Origin: Alloyangia mangrovi
GTDB taxonomy: Bacteria; Pseudomonadota; Alphaproteobacteria; Rhodobacterales; Rhodobacteraceae
Direction: 5' to 3'
Length of the DNA stretch: 42,692 nt
NCBI RefSeq assembly: GCF_002300555.2
Contig: NZ_NTHN02000048.1
Location: 1 to 42,692 of the forward strand
The notes under the pieces were generated by a model. That model did no database searches. It saw nothing but the letters and a program-made list of their open reading frames with translations, and was not told where the DNA came from. Each line of letters opens with the position of its first letter. Within the stretch, counting starts at the first letter, position 1. The position numbers and the translations under genes were made by a program. This document shows positions 1 to 8,946 of the stretch, in pieces.

Positions 1-98
1 CTGGAACGACGGCCGCCGGGCGAGCGCCGGCCCGCCGGGGCGGGCCAGCGCGTTCCGGGCGGCCTTGCCTTCATTCCAGGCGGATCAGCGCCAGCACC
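1..98. other. Window edge, no supported gene
   Basis: Very GC-rich sequence beyond the end of the leftward metallo-hydrolase gene. A leftward frame opens with ATG at position 74 and stays open to the window edge, but it has no Shine-Dalgarno sequence and only 24 codons are visible. I see nothing here that I can support as a gene. Confidence 0.5.
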
Positions 99-791
99 TC
101 AGAGGGTGATCGGCAGCAGTACCTCGGGCTCGATGACCTGCACGCCGGGCAGACCCTCGGACAGCTTCGCCGCCGATTGCTCCAACGCCGGGAAGGTGCG
201 GTAGTGGCCGGGGATCACCGTGTCGAAGTCGAAGTAGGTCTTCGACGCCCAGGCTGCCTGCTCCATGTCCATGGTGTAGTAGCCGCCGCAGCTCAGGATG
301 CCGATGTCGGGCTTATAGTACTGACCGATCCAGGCCATGTCGGCCATGATCGCGGTGTCGCCCGAGAAGTAGATGGTCTTGCCTTCGCCCTTGATGATGA
401 AGCCCGTCTCCATGCCCGCGTACTTCGGACCCTCGTCGGTGGGCAGCGAGGAGCTGTGCGAGGCGGGCACCATGCTGACGGTAACCTTGCCGAAACTGAT
501 CGTGCCACCCTTGTTGAAGGCATGGCCCTCGACCGCGCCCTTGCCGTGCAGCTGGCCGGCAAGCTCGACCATGCCCGAAACGGGCGCCTTGGTGCGCTGC
601 GAGACCTCGACGGCATTGGCGGTGTGGTCGAAATGGCCGTGGGTGATGAGGATCTGCGTTGCCCCCTCCAGCGCCTCGTCCGCGCGGTCCTCGGGGAAGA
701 CCGGGTTGCCGAAGACCCAGGGGTCGATCAGCAGGACCTGGTCCTCGATCTCGATGCGGAAAGAGCCGTGTCCGAGCCAGATGATGTTCAT
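99..791 (-). CDS. UPF0173-type metal-dependent hydrolase (metallo-beta-lactamase fold)
   Basis: A 230-residue soluble protein of the metallo-beta-lactamase superfamily, of the usual length for UPF0173 (YtkL-like) hydrolases. The metal-binding signature HGHFDH is at residues 51-56. Later ligands are visible as ASHSS, the aspartate of SGDTA and the histidine of PGHY. The N-terminal WLGHGSFRIE strand and the LIDPW motif are typical of the family, which is predicted to bind two zinc ions; the natural substrate is unknown. The start is well supported: AGGAGG lies about 6 nt before ATG. It is transcribed alone, leftwards, away from the aldehyde dehydrogenase gene. The family call is secure; the biological role is not. 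Confidence 0.9.
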   Translation of the reverse strand: MNIIWLGHGSFRIEIEDQVLLIDPWVFGNPVFPEDRADEALEGATQILITHGHFDHTANAVEVSQRTKAPVSGMVELAGQLHGKGAVEGHAFNKGGTISFGKVTVSMVPASHSSSLPTDEGPKYAGMETGFIIKGEGKTIYFSGDTAIMADMAWIGQYYKPDIGILSCGGYYTMDMEQAAWASKTYFDFDTVIPGHYRTFPALEQSAAKLSEGLPGVQVIEPEVLLPITL

Positions 792-897
792 GGGTGCCTC
801 CTGGGCCTTGCGTCAGTCTTGCGTCGAGGCGGAGGGTAGCACGCGGAAAATGACGGACAAGCGATGGCCTGGCGCGGCGCTGGGCGCCGGAAAGGAA

Positions 898-929
898 CTG
901 CCGGCCAGGCGGGAGGGCCTGGCCGGCAG
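898..929 (-). terminator. Probable terminator of the aldehyde dehydrogenase gene
   Basis: A perfect 13-bp inverted repeat (898-910 with 917-929) around a 6-nt loop lies about 75 nt past the stop codon of the leftward aldehyde dehydrogenase gene. On that strand the stem is followed by TTCCTTTCC rather than a clean T-run. It is therefore a strong hairpin but an imperfect intrinsic terminator. Confidence 0.45.
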
Positions 930-1002
930 ACCCCTGATCGACGCGCACGAGGGGTGGGATACGCCGGCGCCGATCAGGTGGCTGGGGATCGGGAAAATCC
1001 GA

Positions 1003-2520
<1,518 letters not shown>

Positions 2521-2621
2521 GTCTGTCCTCCTCAAGGCCCGGTCCTCCACCGGGGATGCGAGGAGTGTGTCCGGCGGCGGAGGCTGCGTCAGCCCGGGGG
2601 AGGACGCGCGGGGGGGCGGAT

Positions 2622-2641
2622 CTGTCTCGGCAGTGAGACAG
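2622..2641. promoter_or_regulatory. Probable operator: CTGTCTC-N6-GAGACAG palindrome
   Basis: A perfect inverted repeat of two 7-nt arms with a 6-nt spacer lies between the regulator stop codon and the aldehyde dehydrogenase start, about 100 nt upstream of the latter. This is where an upstream activating site for a Fis-type (HTH_8) regulator would sit. No sigma-54 -24/-12 element is visible between it and the gene. Assignment to the adjacent regulator is an inference. Confidence 0.5.
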
Positions 2642-2676
2642 GTGCGGGCAGGGAAGATTGCGGGCGGCGGCGCCTG

Positions 2677-3642
2677 CTATGACAAGCCGAGTTTCTTCAT
2701 CCGCCGGTAGAAGGTCGCCCGCCCGACGCCGAGCGTGCGCGCGGCCTCCGAGACATTGCCCCTGGCGCGCGCCAGCGCGCGGACCATGGCAGCCCGCTCG
2801 GCGCGTTCGAAGCCCGAGGGCCCGTCCTCGCGCCCGAAGAGGTCGCTGGCCGGGCGCGCGACCAGAGGCCCGCTGCTCTCCAGCCCGAAGGAGCGCCGCG
2901 CCGCGCGGGTCGCGCCCTGTACCAGGTCGTCGCCGTCCACCGCAAGCAGCACCGAGGCCTCGGCTTCCTCGGCATCGGCGACGATGATCCGCGCCTCGGG
3001 GAAGGCGGCACGGAAGGTGTCGGCCTCGATCTGCCGGGCGGTCTGGGCAACCATGGCGGCGATCAGCCGGTTGAAGGCCTCGGTCTGGTCGGCGCGGGCG
3101 GAGGAGACGTCGAGCGCGCCGATGAGCTCGCCCTCGGGTCCGAAGATCGGCGCGTCCATGCAGCTCATCGCGGTGTTGCGGGCGTGGAAATGCTCGTCGC
3201 GGTGGATCACCACCCGGCGGGCCTCGGCGATGCAGGTGCCGATGCCGTTGGTCCCTTCCGAGGCCTCGGACCAGTCCGAGCCCGGGCAGAGCCCCCAGGC
3301 GCGGAACACCCCGAGGTCACCCGAGCCGGCGCGCAGGTCGAGCACCACCCCCGCGGCATCGGTCAGCAGCACGCCGCAGCCCGAGCTGCCGACCATCTGG
3401 TAGAGCGCATCGAGTTTCGGGGCGGCGATGTGCAGCAGCCGCTCGGCCTGCTCGCGCCGCTCGGAAAGCGCCTGGTCGGTGATCCGGTGCACCCCGTCCT
3501 GCCGGGCCGGGTCGAGCCCGTGGTGTGCCAGCGAGCGCCGCCACGAGGCGGCGAGCCGCGAGCGCGCTGCGGCGGCGGGGTCGGTCGCCGTCTCGACGAC
3601 GCGGGCGGCGTGGCGGTCGGCTGAAGGCCGGGATCGGGTCAT
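2677..3642 (-). CDS. GAF domain transcriptional regulator with Fis-type HTH, lacking the AAA+ domain
   Basis: A 321-residue regulator related to AcoR. Residues of roughly 60-210 form a GAF-like sensor domain, with EGTNGIGTCIAE and FHARNTAMSCMDAPIFGPEGEL typical of AcoR-family proteins. The C-terminus (about 280-321) is a Fis-family helix-turn-helix ending in RGNVSEAARTLGVGRATFYR. The central sigma-54-interacting AAA+ domain of true AcoR (about 240 residues, with GAFTGA) is absent, so this protein cannot activate sigma-54 polymerase in the usual way. The start at 3642 follows a GGAGG motif; a longer upstream frame has no ribosome site. Its position beside the aldehyde dehydrogenase suggests that gene is its target. 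The sensed ligand is unknown. Confidence 0.87.
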   Translation of the reverse strand: MTRSRPSADRHAARVVETATDPAAAARSRLAASWRRSLAHHGLDPARQDGVHRITDQALSERREQAERLLHIAAPKLDALYQMVGSSGCGVLLTDAAGVVLDLRAGSGDLGVFRAWGLCPGSDWSEASEGTNGIGTCIAEARRVVIHRDEHFHARNTAMSCMDAPIFGPEGELIGALDVSSARADQTEAFNRLIAAMVAQTARQIEADTFRAAFPEARIIVADAEEAEASVLLAVDGDDLVQGATRAARRSFGLESSGPLVARPASDLFGREDGPSGFERAERAAMVRALARARGNVSEAARTLGVGRATFYRRMKKLGLS

Positions 3643-3720
3643 GCGGGTCTCCTCCGGCGGGAAACGATACAGCAAACGCCCCCTGCGCCAAGCCACGCGT
3701 TCGTGACAGCCTGCGGAAGA

Positions 3721-3776
3721 GGGGCTCCGCCCCCGCCGCTGCGCGGCTCCCCCGGGATATTTTGACCTAGAAGAAA
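3721..3776 (+). repeat. Dispersed intergenic repeat A, copy 1
   Basis: Contains GGGGCTCCGCCCC, then a GC-rich stretch, then CCCCCGGGATATTTT and CCTAGAAGAA. The same ordered blocks recur at 9827-9866, 20408-20460, 40735-40786 and, inverted, at 40804-40850, always between genes. The block conservation argues for a repeat family rather than chance. The function is unknown. Confidence 0.75.
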
Positions 3777-3804
3777 GGCGGGGCGGCTCCCTCCTCCTCT
3801 TGTT

Positions 3805-3826
3805 CTTCTTCTCTTTCCAAATACGC
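3805..3826 (-). repeat. Dispersed intergenic repeat B, copy 1
   Basis: A 22-nt word, read on the minus strand as GCGTATTTGGAAAGAG plus AAGAAG, is identical to 35364-35385. Both copies are intergenic. Like repeat A it ends in a purine-rich AGAAGAAG-type block. Confidence 0.6.
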
Positions 3827-3829
3827 CCG

Positions 3830-3886
3830 CCGAAGGCCGGCCAGGGGCGGGCGCGCCGGGGTCGGGGCGCCGGGGCCGGCCTTCGG
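3830..3886. repeat. Large inverted repeat upstream of the rpsA promoter
   Basis: Two perfect 13-nt arms (3830-3842 CCGAAGGCCGGCC and 3874-3886) flank a GC-rich 31-nt interior that can itself fold. The right arm ends 2 nt before the proposed rpsA -35 element, so the hairpin would not be in the rpsA transcript. It could be a terminator for read-through transcription or a protein site. No T-run follows it. Confidence 0.5.
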
Positions 3887-3888
3887 TC

Positions 3889-3918
3889 TTGATCTGCGGG
3901 GCAGGGGGGGGCTATATC
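3889..3918 (+). promoter_or_regulatory. Probable rpsA promoter
   Basis: TTGATC (3889-3894) and TATATC (3913-3918) are separated by 18 nt. The same TATATC with an 18-nt spacer is seen at the SRP RNA promoter in this window. Transcription would start near 3925, giving a leader of about 155 nt before the rpsA start codon. Predicted by eye only. Confidence 0.5.
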
Positions 3919-4079
3919 GCGCGCGTCAAGCAAGGCAACCAACGCCGCGGACATCGAGACGGGCAGGGTCGGACAACCGGCCCTCTTTGTCATATGCGGA
4001 GCGCCCGAAAGACCAATCCGAAGACCGGTGGAGACAACCACCCGGCCAGAAAAATCGATGTAAAGGACATATACGCCAC

Positions 4080-5756
4080 ATGGCAAACGCAACCATGGAG
4101 GAGTTCGAAGCCCTCCTCTCCGAAAGCTTCGAAATGGACACCCCCGAAGAGGGGTCCGTAGTTAAAGGCAAGGTCATCGCGATCGAAGCGGGCCAGGCCA
4201 TCATCGACGTCGGCTACAAGATGGAAGGCCGCGTCGAGCTGAAGGAATTCGCAAACCCCGGCGAAGCCCCCGAGATCTCGGTCGGCGACGAAGTCGAGGT
4301 TTACCTGCGCGCAGCAGAAAACGCCCGCGGCGAAGCCGTGATCAGCCGTGAGATGGCCCGCCGCGAAGAGGCATGGGACCGTCTCGAGAAGGCCTATGCC
4401 GACGACGCCCGCGTCGAAGGTGCGATCTTCGGCCGCGTCAAGGGTGGCTTCACCGTCGACCTCGGCGGCGCCGTGGCCTTCCTGCCGGGCTCGCAGGTCG
4501 ATGTGCGCCCCGTGCGCGACGCCGGCCCGCTCATGGGTCTCAAGCAGCCGTTCCAGATCCTCAAGATGGACCGTCGCCGTGGCAACATCGTTGTCTCGCG
4601 CCGTGCGATCCTCGAGGAATCGCGCGCCGAGCAGCGTGCGGAAGTCATCGCCAACCTCACCGAAGGCCAGACGGTCGACGGCGTGGTCAAGAACATCACC
4701 GAATACGGTGCGTTCGTTGACCTGGGCGGCGTCGACGGCCTGCTGCACGTCACCGACATGGCATGGCGCCGTGTGAACCACCCGTCCGAGATCCTGTCGA
4801 TCGGCGAGACCGTCAAGGTCCAGGTCATCAAGATCAACAAGGACACCCACCGTATCAGCCTGGGCATGAAGCAGCTGCAGGAAGATCCGTGGGATCTGGT
4901 GGCCGTGAAGTACCCGCTGAGCTCGGTGCACACCGGCCGCGTGACCAACATCACCGATTACGGCGCCTTCGTGGAGCTGGAGCCGGGCGTCGAAGGCCTG
5001 GTTCACGTGTCGGAAATGTCCTGGACCAAGAAGAACGTCCACCCGGGCAAGATCGTGTCGACCTCGCAGGAAGTCGACGTCATGGTTCTCGAGATCGACC
5101 CCGCGAAGCGTCGCGTGTCGCTCGGCCTCAAGCAGACCATGCGCAACCCGTGGGAAGTGTTCTCCGAGACCCACCCGGAAGGGACCGAGGTCGAGGGCGA
5201 GGTCAAGAACATCACCGAATTCGGTCTGTTCATCGGCCTGCCCGGCGAGATCGACGGCATGGTGCACCTCTCGGATCTCTCGTGGGATCAGCGCGGCGAG
5301 GAAGCCATCCAGGAGTACCGCAAGGGCGACGTGGTCAAGGCCGTTGTCACCGAAGTGGACACCGACAAGGAGCGTATCTCGCTCTCGATCAAGGCTCTCG
5401 GCGGCGACAAGTTCGCTGACGCGGTTGGCGGCGTGAAGCGCGGCTCGATCGTGACCGTCGAAGTCACCGCGATCGAAGACGGCGGCATCGAGGTGGAATA
5501 CGAAGGCATGAAGTCCTTCATCCGCCGCTCCGACCTGTCGCGTGACCGTGCAGACCAGCGCCCCGAGCGCTTCTCGGTCGGTGACAAGCTCGACGTCCGC
5601 GTCACCAACATCGACAGCAAGACCCGTCGTCTGGGCCTGTCGATCAAGGCACGCGAGATCGCCGAAGAGAAGGAAGCCGTGGAACAGTACGGTTCCTCCG
5701 ACTCCGGCGCATCGCTGGGCGACATCCTCGGCGCGGCTCTGAACCGCGGCGAGTAA
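4080..5756 (+). CDS. rpsA: 30S ribosomal protein S1
   Basis: A 558-residue ribosomal protein S1, matching the length of proteobacterial S1 (557 in E. coli). It binds mRNA at the 30S subunit and helps initiation on transcripts with weak Shine-Dalgarno sites. Six S1 (OB-fold) repeats of about 70 residues run from residue 20 to about 520; the last four carry the clear pattern NITxYGAFVxLxxxxxGLVHxSxxSW. Translation is taken to start at the ATG of 4080 (MANATMEEFEALL), preceded by AAAGGA about 10 nt upstream. An ATG at 4095 is an alternative; an upstream in-frame extension to 3987 looks non-coding. A strong terminator follows immediately. Confidence 0.97.
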   Translation: MANATMEEFEALLSESFEMDTPEEGSVVKGKVIAIEAGQAIIDVGYKMEGRVELKEFANPGEAPEISVGDEVEVYLRAAENARGEAVISREMARREEAWDRLEKAYADDARVEGAIFGRVKGGFTVDLGGAVAFLPGSQVDVRPVRDAGPLMGLKQPFQILKMDRRRGNIVVSRRAILEESRAEQRAEVIANLTEGQTVDGVVKNITEYGAFVDLGGVDGLLHVTDMAWRRVNHPSEILSIGETVKVQVIKINKDTHRISLGMKQLQEDPWDLVAVKYPLSSVHTGRVTNITDYGAFVELEPGVEGLVHVSEMSWTKKNVHPGKIVSTSQEVDVMVLEIDPAKRRVSLGLKQTMRNPWEVFSETHPEGTEVEGEVKNITEFGLFIGLPGEIDGMVHLSDLSWDQRGEEAIQEYRKGDVVKAVVTEVDTDKERISLSIKALGGDKFADAVGGVKRGSIVTVEVTAIEDGGIEVEYEGMKSFIRRSDLSRDRADQRPERFSVGDKLDVRVTNIDSKTRRLGLSIKAREIAEEKEAVEQYGSSDSGASLGDILGAALNRGE

Positions 5757-5780
5757 GCCTCGCGCTTGCTGAATTGAGGA

Positions 5781-5811
5781 AGGCCCCGGGAAACCGGGGC
5801 CTTTTTCTTTT
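5781..5811 (+). terminator. Intrinsic terminator of rpsA
   Basis: AGGCCCCGG (5781-5789), loop GAAA, CCGGGGCCT (5794-5802), then a T-rich run to 5811. It starts 24 nt past the rpsA stop codon: a textbook Rho-independent terminator. Confidence 0.92.
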
Positions 5812-5946
5812 GTGCCCGCCGGTTCTGCGCCCGTCCTGCGCCGGTCCTGCGACTGCCCGCTGCCTTGGCAGCCTGCCCCGCAGCAGCGCACAGGGGCATG
5901 TGCAGGATGCCCCGCTCTCTTGCGCAGTCCTGCCCCCAGGGACGAT

Positions 5947-6645
5947 ATGCAGGACATGGATAAAGAGCTTCACCTTACCGAAGAGCACGTGAGCCGGGTG
6001 TTTCGAGACGTCCCTGAGGGCGACGATGCCGCACATTGGGGCTGGACCCGGCTCGACGAGGCCGGCATCGCCGCCAAGGCCCAGGAGATCCTCGCGCAGC
6101 GCCCGGAGGGGCCGATCGAGGTCTTTGCCTATGGCTCGCTGCTGTGGAAGCCGGAATTTCGCCCGGCGGCCTCGCGGCCCGGTCGGGCGATCGGCTGGCA
6201 CCGGGCATTCTGCATCGAGCTGACCTCCTGGCGCGGCACCCCCGAGGCGCCGGGGCTGATGATGGCCCTGATGCCGGGCGGTGACTGCACGGCGCTGTTG
6301 CAGGAGATCGACGAGGCGGAGGTCGTGCCCGCGCTGGAGGCGCTGGTGCGGCGCGAGATGCCCTTTGCCGAGCTGGCCGAGTCCTACGCCTGGATCGAGG
6401 TGGAGGCCGACAAGGGGCCGGTGCAGGCGCTCACCTTCTATGCGCCGCCAAAGGGGCAGGATTTGCGCCGCGATCTTTCGCTCGACCAGACCGCCGCGAT
6501 CATCGCGCGGGCCTGCGGTCACGCCGGCTCAAACGCGGAGTACCTGCACCGCACGGTGACCGCGCTGGCCGCGCAGGGCATCCACGATGCGAATCTCTGG
6601 CGCCTTCAGCAGCTTGTGGCGGCCGAGATCGACGCGCTGGACTAG
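5947..6645 (+). CDS. Gamma-glutamylcyclotransferase, ChaC family
   Basis: A 232-residue protein of the ChaC family, which cleaves glutathione to 5-oxoproline and Cys-Gly in the cytoplasm. The family signature is [12 protein letters not shown] at about residues 60-71 (YGSL binds the gamma-glutamyl group). [10 protein letters not shown] and the C-terminal [11 protein letters not shown] also match the family. ATG at 5947 has AGGGA 5 nt upstream; ATG at 5956 is possible. The gene sits between the rpsA terminator and ihfB, interrupting the common rpsA-ihfB neighbourhood of this order, so it is probably expressed separately. A gene for glutathione synthesis (gshA) lies elsewhere in the window, but there is no sign that the two are co-regulated. 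Confidence 0.9.
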   Translation: MQDMDKELHLTEEHVSRVFRDVPEGDDAAHWGWTRLDEAGIAAKAQEILAQRPEGPIEVFAYGSLLWKPEFRPAASRPGRAIGWHRAFCIELTSWRGTPEAPGLMMALMPGGDCTALLQEIDEAEVVPALEALVRREMPFAELAESYAWIEVEADKGPVQALTFYAPPKGQDLRRDLSLDQTAAIIARACGHAGSNAEYLHRTVTALAAQGIHDANLWRLQQLVAAEIDALD

Positions 6646-6919
6646 CCTCTGGAAGGGCGGCCTACCGGGGGCTAGAAGTCCCGCGAGGCCTCTTTCCGGA
6701 GCCTTTCGGCGGGCGAATCGCGGGGCATGCTTTGGCCTAGCCGCAATGCAGCAATGGCCATCTGTGTGGGGTTCGGAGGGGTCAGACCGGCATGAAGCCG
6801 CGCAATATGCTGCTTTTCATGGGTTTTTCTCTGATTCGCGCGCTTTGTGTTTGGCGCGCCCCCGGCAAAGGTCGTACAACGGGGGAGGCTCTGAAAATGC
6901 GATACAGGGATGGGCGAGG

Positions 6920-7201
6920 ATGATCAGATCGGAATTGATCCAGAAGATCGCGGAGGAGAACCCGCATCTCTACCAGCGGGACGTCGAGAGGATCGTGAAC
7001 ACGATCTTCGAGGAAATCACTTCGGCTATGGCGCATGGCAACCGCGTCGAGCTGCGCGGCTTCGGGGCGTTTTCGGTAAAGCAGCGGGACGCCCGGCAGG
7101 GGCGGAACCCCCGCACCGGCGAAGCGGTTGACGTCGAGGAGAAATGCGTGCCGTTCTTCAAGACCGGCAAACTCCTGCGGGACCGACTGAACGGGAAGTG
7201 A
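6920..7201 (+). CDS. ihfB: Integration host factor subunit beta
   Basis: A 93-residue DNA-bending protein of the HU/IHF family, the beta subunit of IHF, which works as a heterodimer with IhfA in recombination, replication and transcription. It opens with [18 protein letters not shown]. The DNA-minor-groove arm [19 protein letters not shown] and the conserved proline of RNPRTGE are present. The ATG at 6920 has GGGA about 8 nt upstream. A 43-codon reading frame upstream (6792-6923) overlaps the start by ATGA. It is followed after 5 nt by the LapA-domain gene, whose ribosome site overlaps the ihfB end, so the two are very likely co-transcribed. Confidence 0.96.
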   Translation: MIRSELIQKIAEENPHLYQRDVERIVNTIFEEITSAMAHGNRVELRGFGAFSVKQRDARQGRNPRTGEAVDVEEKCVPFFKTGKLLRDRLNGK

Positions 7202-7206
7202 CTTCG

Positions 7207-7557
7207 ATGAAATACATTCGCTATGCCTTCTGGGCCGTGCTGGCTGTCGTGCTGATCTGCGTTTCGCTGGCCAACCGCGGCCCGGTGACGCTGAACCTGC
7301 TGCCTGCCGAGCTCGCCGAGCTGCTGAACTTCCAGTACTCGGTCACGGTGCCGGTGTTCATCGTCATCCTTGGCGGGATCGTCGCCGGCCTGCTGATCGG
7401 CTTCGTCTGGGAATGGCTGCGCGAGCACAAGCACCGCGCCGTGGCGGCGCAGCGCAAGACCGAGGTGAAGCGCCTGGAGCGCCAGCTCAAGAAGACGCAG
7501 GACGAACGCGACAAGGACAAGGACGAGGTTCTCGCGATCCTCGACCAGAGCGCCTGA
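7207..7557 (+). CDS. LapA-domain (DUF1049) inner membrane protein
   Basis: A 116-residue membrane protein. Two hydrophobic segments (about residues 5-22 and 43-66) enclose a short loop containing [11 protein letters not shown], the DUF1049/LapA pattern. A lysine/arginine-rich helical tail follows (about 75-112, [25 protein letters not shown]) and is probably coiled-coil. In enterobacteria LapA works with LapB in lipopolysaccharide assembly control; whether that holds here is not known and no lapB is adjacent. GGGAAG overlaps the ihfB stop codon and lies 5-10 nt before the ATG. The gene sits between ihfB and trpF, as is usual in Rhodobacterales. Confidence 0.88.
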   Translation: MKYIRYAFWAVLAVVLICVSLANRGPVTLNLLPAELAELLNFQYSVTVPVFIVILGGIVAGLLIGFVWEWLREHKHRAVAAQRKTEVKRLERQLKKTQDERDKDKDEVLAILDQSA

Positions 7558-7678
7558 GGGCGGCTCGCCCTACATCGCACGTCTGAAGGGAAGGGGGCCG
7601 CGTGCCCCCTTTCGCTTGCGCTCGCGCCCCCCGGGGATATTTTCGCGCTGGAACCGCAACGCGAGCCGGAGGGCCGAT

Positions 7679-8353
7679 ATGGACATTCAGGTGAAGATTT
7701 GCGGGCTGCGCACGCCCGAGGACGTGGCCGTCGTGGCCGAGGCCGGGGCGCGCTACGCGGGCTTCGTCTTCTTCCCCAAGAGCCCCCGTGCCGTGAGCGT
7801 GGCAGAGGCCCGCGCGCTGGCGCTCTCGGCCCCCGTGGGGCTCGCCAAGGTGGCCCTGGTGGTGGATGCGGACGACGCGCTGCTCGACGAGATCGTCGAT
7901 GAGGTGCCGCTCGACATGCTGCAGCTCCACGGTCACGAGTCGCCCGAGCGCGTGGCGCAGATCCGGGCCCGCCACGGGCTGCCGGTGATGAAGGCGGTGG
8001 GGGTTGCCTCGGAGGTCGACCTGCCGGCGCTGGAGGCCTATGGCAAGGTGGCGGACCAGCTTCTGGTCGATGCCAAGGCGCCGAAGGATTCGGTGCTGCC
8101 GGGCGGCAACGGGCTGGCCTTTGACTGGCGGCTTATCGCCGGTCGCCGCTGGCCGGTGCCCTGGATGTTGGCGGGCGGGCTGACCCCCGAGAACGTGGCC
8201 GAGGCGGTGCGGCTCACCGGGGCACGCCAGATCGACGTATCTTCTGGCGTGGAGCGCGCGCGCGGCGAGAAATCGCCGGAATTGATTCGCGCCTTTGTCC
8301 GCGCCGCGCAGACGGCCGGGGCCGGGGCCGAGTCCGCGGTGCCGCGATTCTGA
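7679..8353 (+). CDS. trpF: N-(5'-phosphoribosyl)anthranilate isomerase
   Basis: A 224-residue TIM-barrel enzyme converting phosphoribosylanthranilate to CdRP, the third step of tryptophan synthesis. The catalytic base Cys8 is in VKICGL, the acid is probably Asp131 in LLVDAK, and the phosphate-binding loops are AGGLTPENV and IDVSSGVE. The start at 7679 is preceded by GGAGGG. The gene is 121 nt downstream of the LapA gene and ends at a strong terminator. In many Rhodobacterales trpB follows trpF; here rpmJ on the opposite strand follows instead, so trpB must lie elsewhere or be absent. Confidence 0.95.
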   Translation: MDIQVKICGLRTPEDVAVVAEAGARYAGFVFFPKSPRAVSVAEARALALSAPVGLAKVALVVDADDALLDEIVDEVPLDMLQLHGHESPERVAQIRARHGLPVMKAVGVASEVDLPALEAYGKVADQLLVDAKAPKDSVLPGGNGLAFDWRLIAGRRWPVPWMLAGGLTPENVAEAVRLTGARQIDVSSGVERARGEKSPELIRAFVRAAQTAGAGAESAVPRF

Positions 8354-8382
8354 CGACGGGCGCGCCTCGCCCTTCAAACAGG

Positions 8383-8409
8383 AAGGCCCCGCGGTGCGCG
8401 GGGCCTTTT
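8383..8409 (+). terminator. Intrinsic terminator of trpF
   Basis: An 11-bp perfect stem (8383-8393 AAGGCCCCGCG with 8397-8407) around a GTG loop, ending in TTTT. It lies 30 nt after the trpF stop codon. Confidence 0.85.
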
Positions 8410-8454
8410 CCTCGGGGTTGCGGCAGGAGGCCTTGTGGCTGACCGCCAAACAGC

Positions 8455-8479
8455 AAAAAGGCCACCCAATTGGGCGGCC
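8455..8479 (-). terminator. Intrinsic terminator of rpmJ
   Basis: On the minus strand GGCCGCCC-AATT-GGGTGGCC forms an 8-bp stem (one G-T pair) followed by TTTTT. It starts about 28 nt past the rpmJ stop codon and faces the trpF terminator, so the two convergent units are each closed off. Confidence 0.8.
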
Positions 8480-8507
8480 CTCAGCCGGATCAAGTCCTGC
8501 GCTTCGT

Positions 8508-8633
8508 TTAGCCCTGACGGGCCTTGAAACGGCGCTGGGTCTTGTTGATCACGTAGACGCGGCCCTTACGACGCACGACGCGGCAGTCGCGATGGCGCTG
8601 TTTGAGCGAGCGGAGCGAGTTTGCGACTTTCAT
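8508..8633 (-). CDS. rpmJ: 50S ribosomal protein L36
   Basis: A 41-residue ribosomal protein, beginning [14 protein letters not shown] and ending [10 protein letters not shown]. It is the longer L36 form with an inserted segment, as found in alphaproteobacteria (YkgO type). Only one cysteine (Cys17) is left of the zinc-ribbon ligands, so this is the zinc-independent (C-minus) variant. AGGAGAG lies about 7 nt before the ATG at 8633; a longer open frame upstream runs through the tRNA gene and is not real. The gene stands alone with its own terminator. Confidence 0.94.
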   Translation of the reverse strand: MKVANSLRSLKQRHRDCRVVRRKGRVYVINKTQRRFKARQG

Positions 8634-8713
8634 ATCAAGTCTCTCCTCTTTCGCGGCGCGCGAGCGCCTGGCGTTGCGTTGTGCCCCGGGACATGTCCCG
8701 AAGCGGTGAATAA

Positions 8714-8788
8714 TGGTGGGCGGTACTGGGATCGAACCAGTGGCCACTACGATGTCAACGTAGTGCTCTACCGCTGAGCTAACCGCCC
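8714..8788 (-). tRNA. tRNA-Val (anticodon GAC)
   Basis: A complete cloverleaf on the minus strand: acceptor stem GGGCGGT/ACCGCCC, D arm with AGCTCAGCGGTAGAGC, anticodon stem CTACG/CGTAG around TTGACAT (anticodon GAC, reading GUC/GUU), and T arm with GGTTCGATCC. Discriminator A and a genome-encoded CCA end follow. There is no integrase or direct repeat nearby, so I see no use as an attachment site. Confidence 0.96.
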
Positions 8789-8946
8789 GTATAGCCTGCG
8801 CTTTTCTTTGCTTTCGCGCCGTTTCCCTCTGGTGAGGTCCGCGGTGAGCAGCGCCGGTGGAGGGCTCTATAAAAGGAGTCGGAGGGGGGATCAAGGGCTT
8901 TTGGCAGAAATCGGTTCCGGCTATCTTGTTTTCGCAAGGAGCCCTT

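Larger units (their letters stand above)
3643..4079. other. Intergenic region upstream of rpsA
   Basis: A 437-nt region without a supported gene. It holds one copy of each of two dispersed intergenic repeats (3721-3776 and 3805-3826), a large GC-rich inverted repeat (3830-3886), the likely rpsA promoter (3889-3918) and an rpsA leader of about 155 nt. The usual upstream neighbour of rpsA in this order, cmk, is not present. Confidence 0.7.

Noticed and set aside
1-74. Start of a leftward gene at the window edge
   Set aside because: Only 24 codons are visible, with no Shine-Dalgarno sequence. It cannot be supported.
2521-2621. Sigma-54 promoter for the aldehyde dehydrogenase gene
   Set aside because: No TGGCAC-N5-TTGC-like element is present, and the nearby regulator lacks the domain needed to activate sigma-54.
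3990-5957. A 655-codon minus-strand frame opposite rpsA
   Set aside because: Antisense shadow of rpsA; its repeated look comes only from the S1 repeats.
8714-8788. tRNA-Val as an integration site
   Set aside because: There is no integrase gene and no direct repeat of the tRNA 3' end nearby. Both flanks are housekeeping genes.
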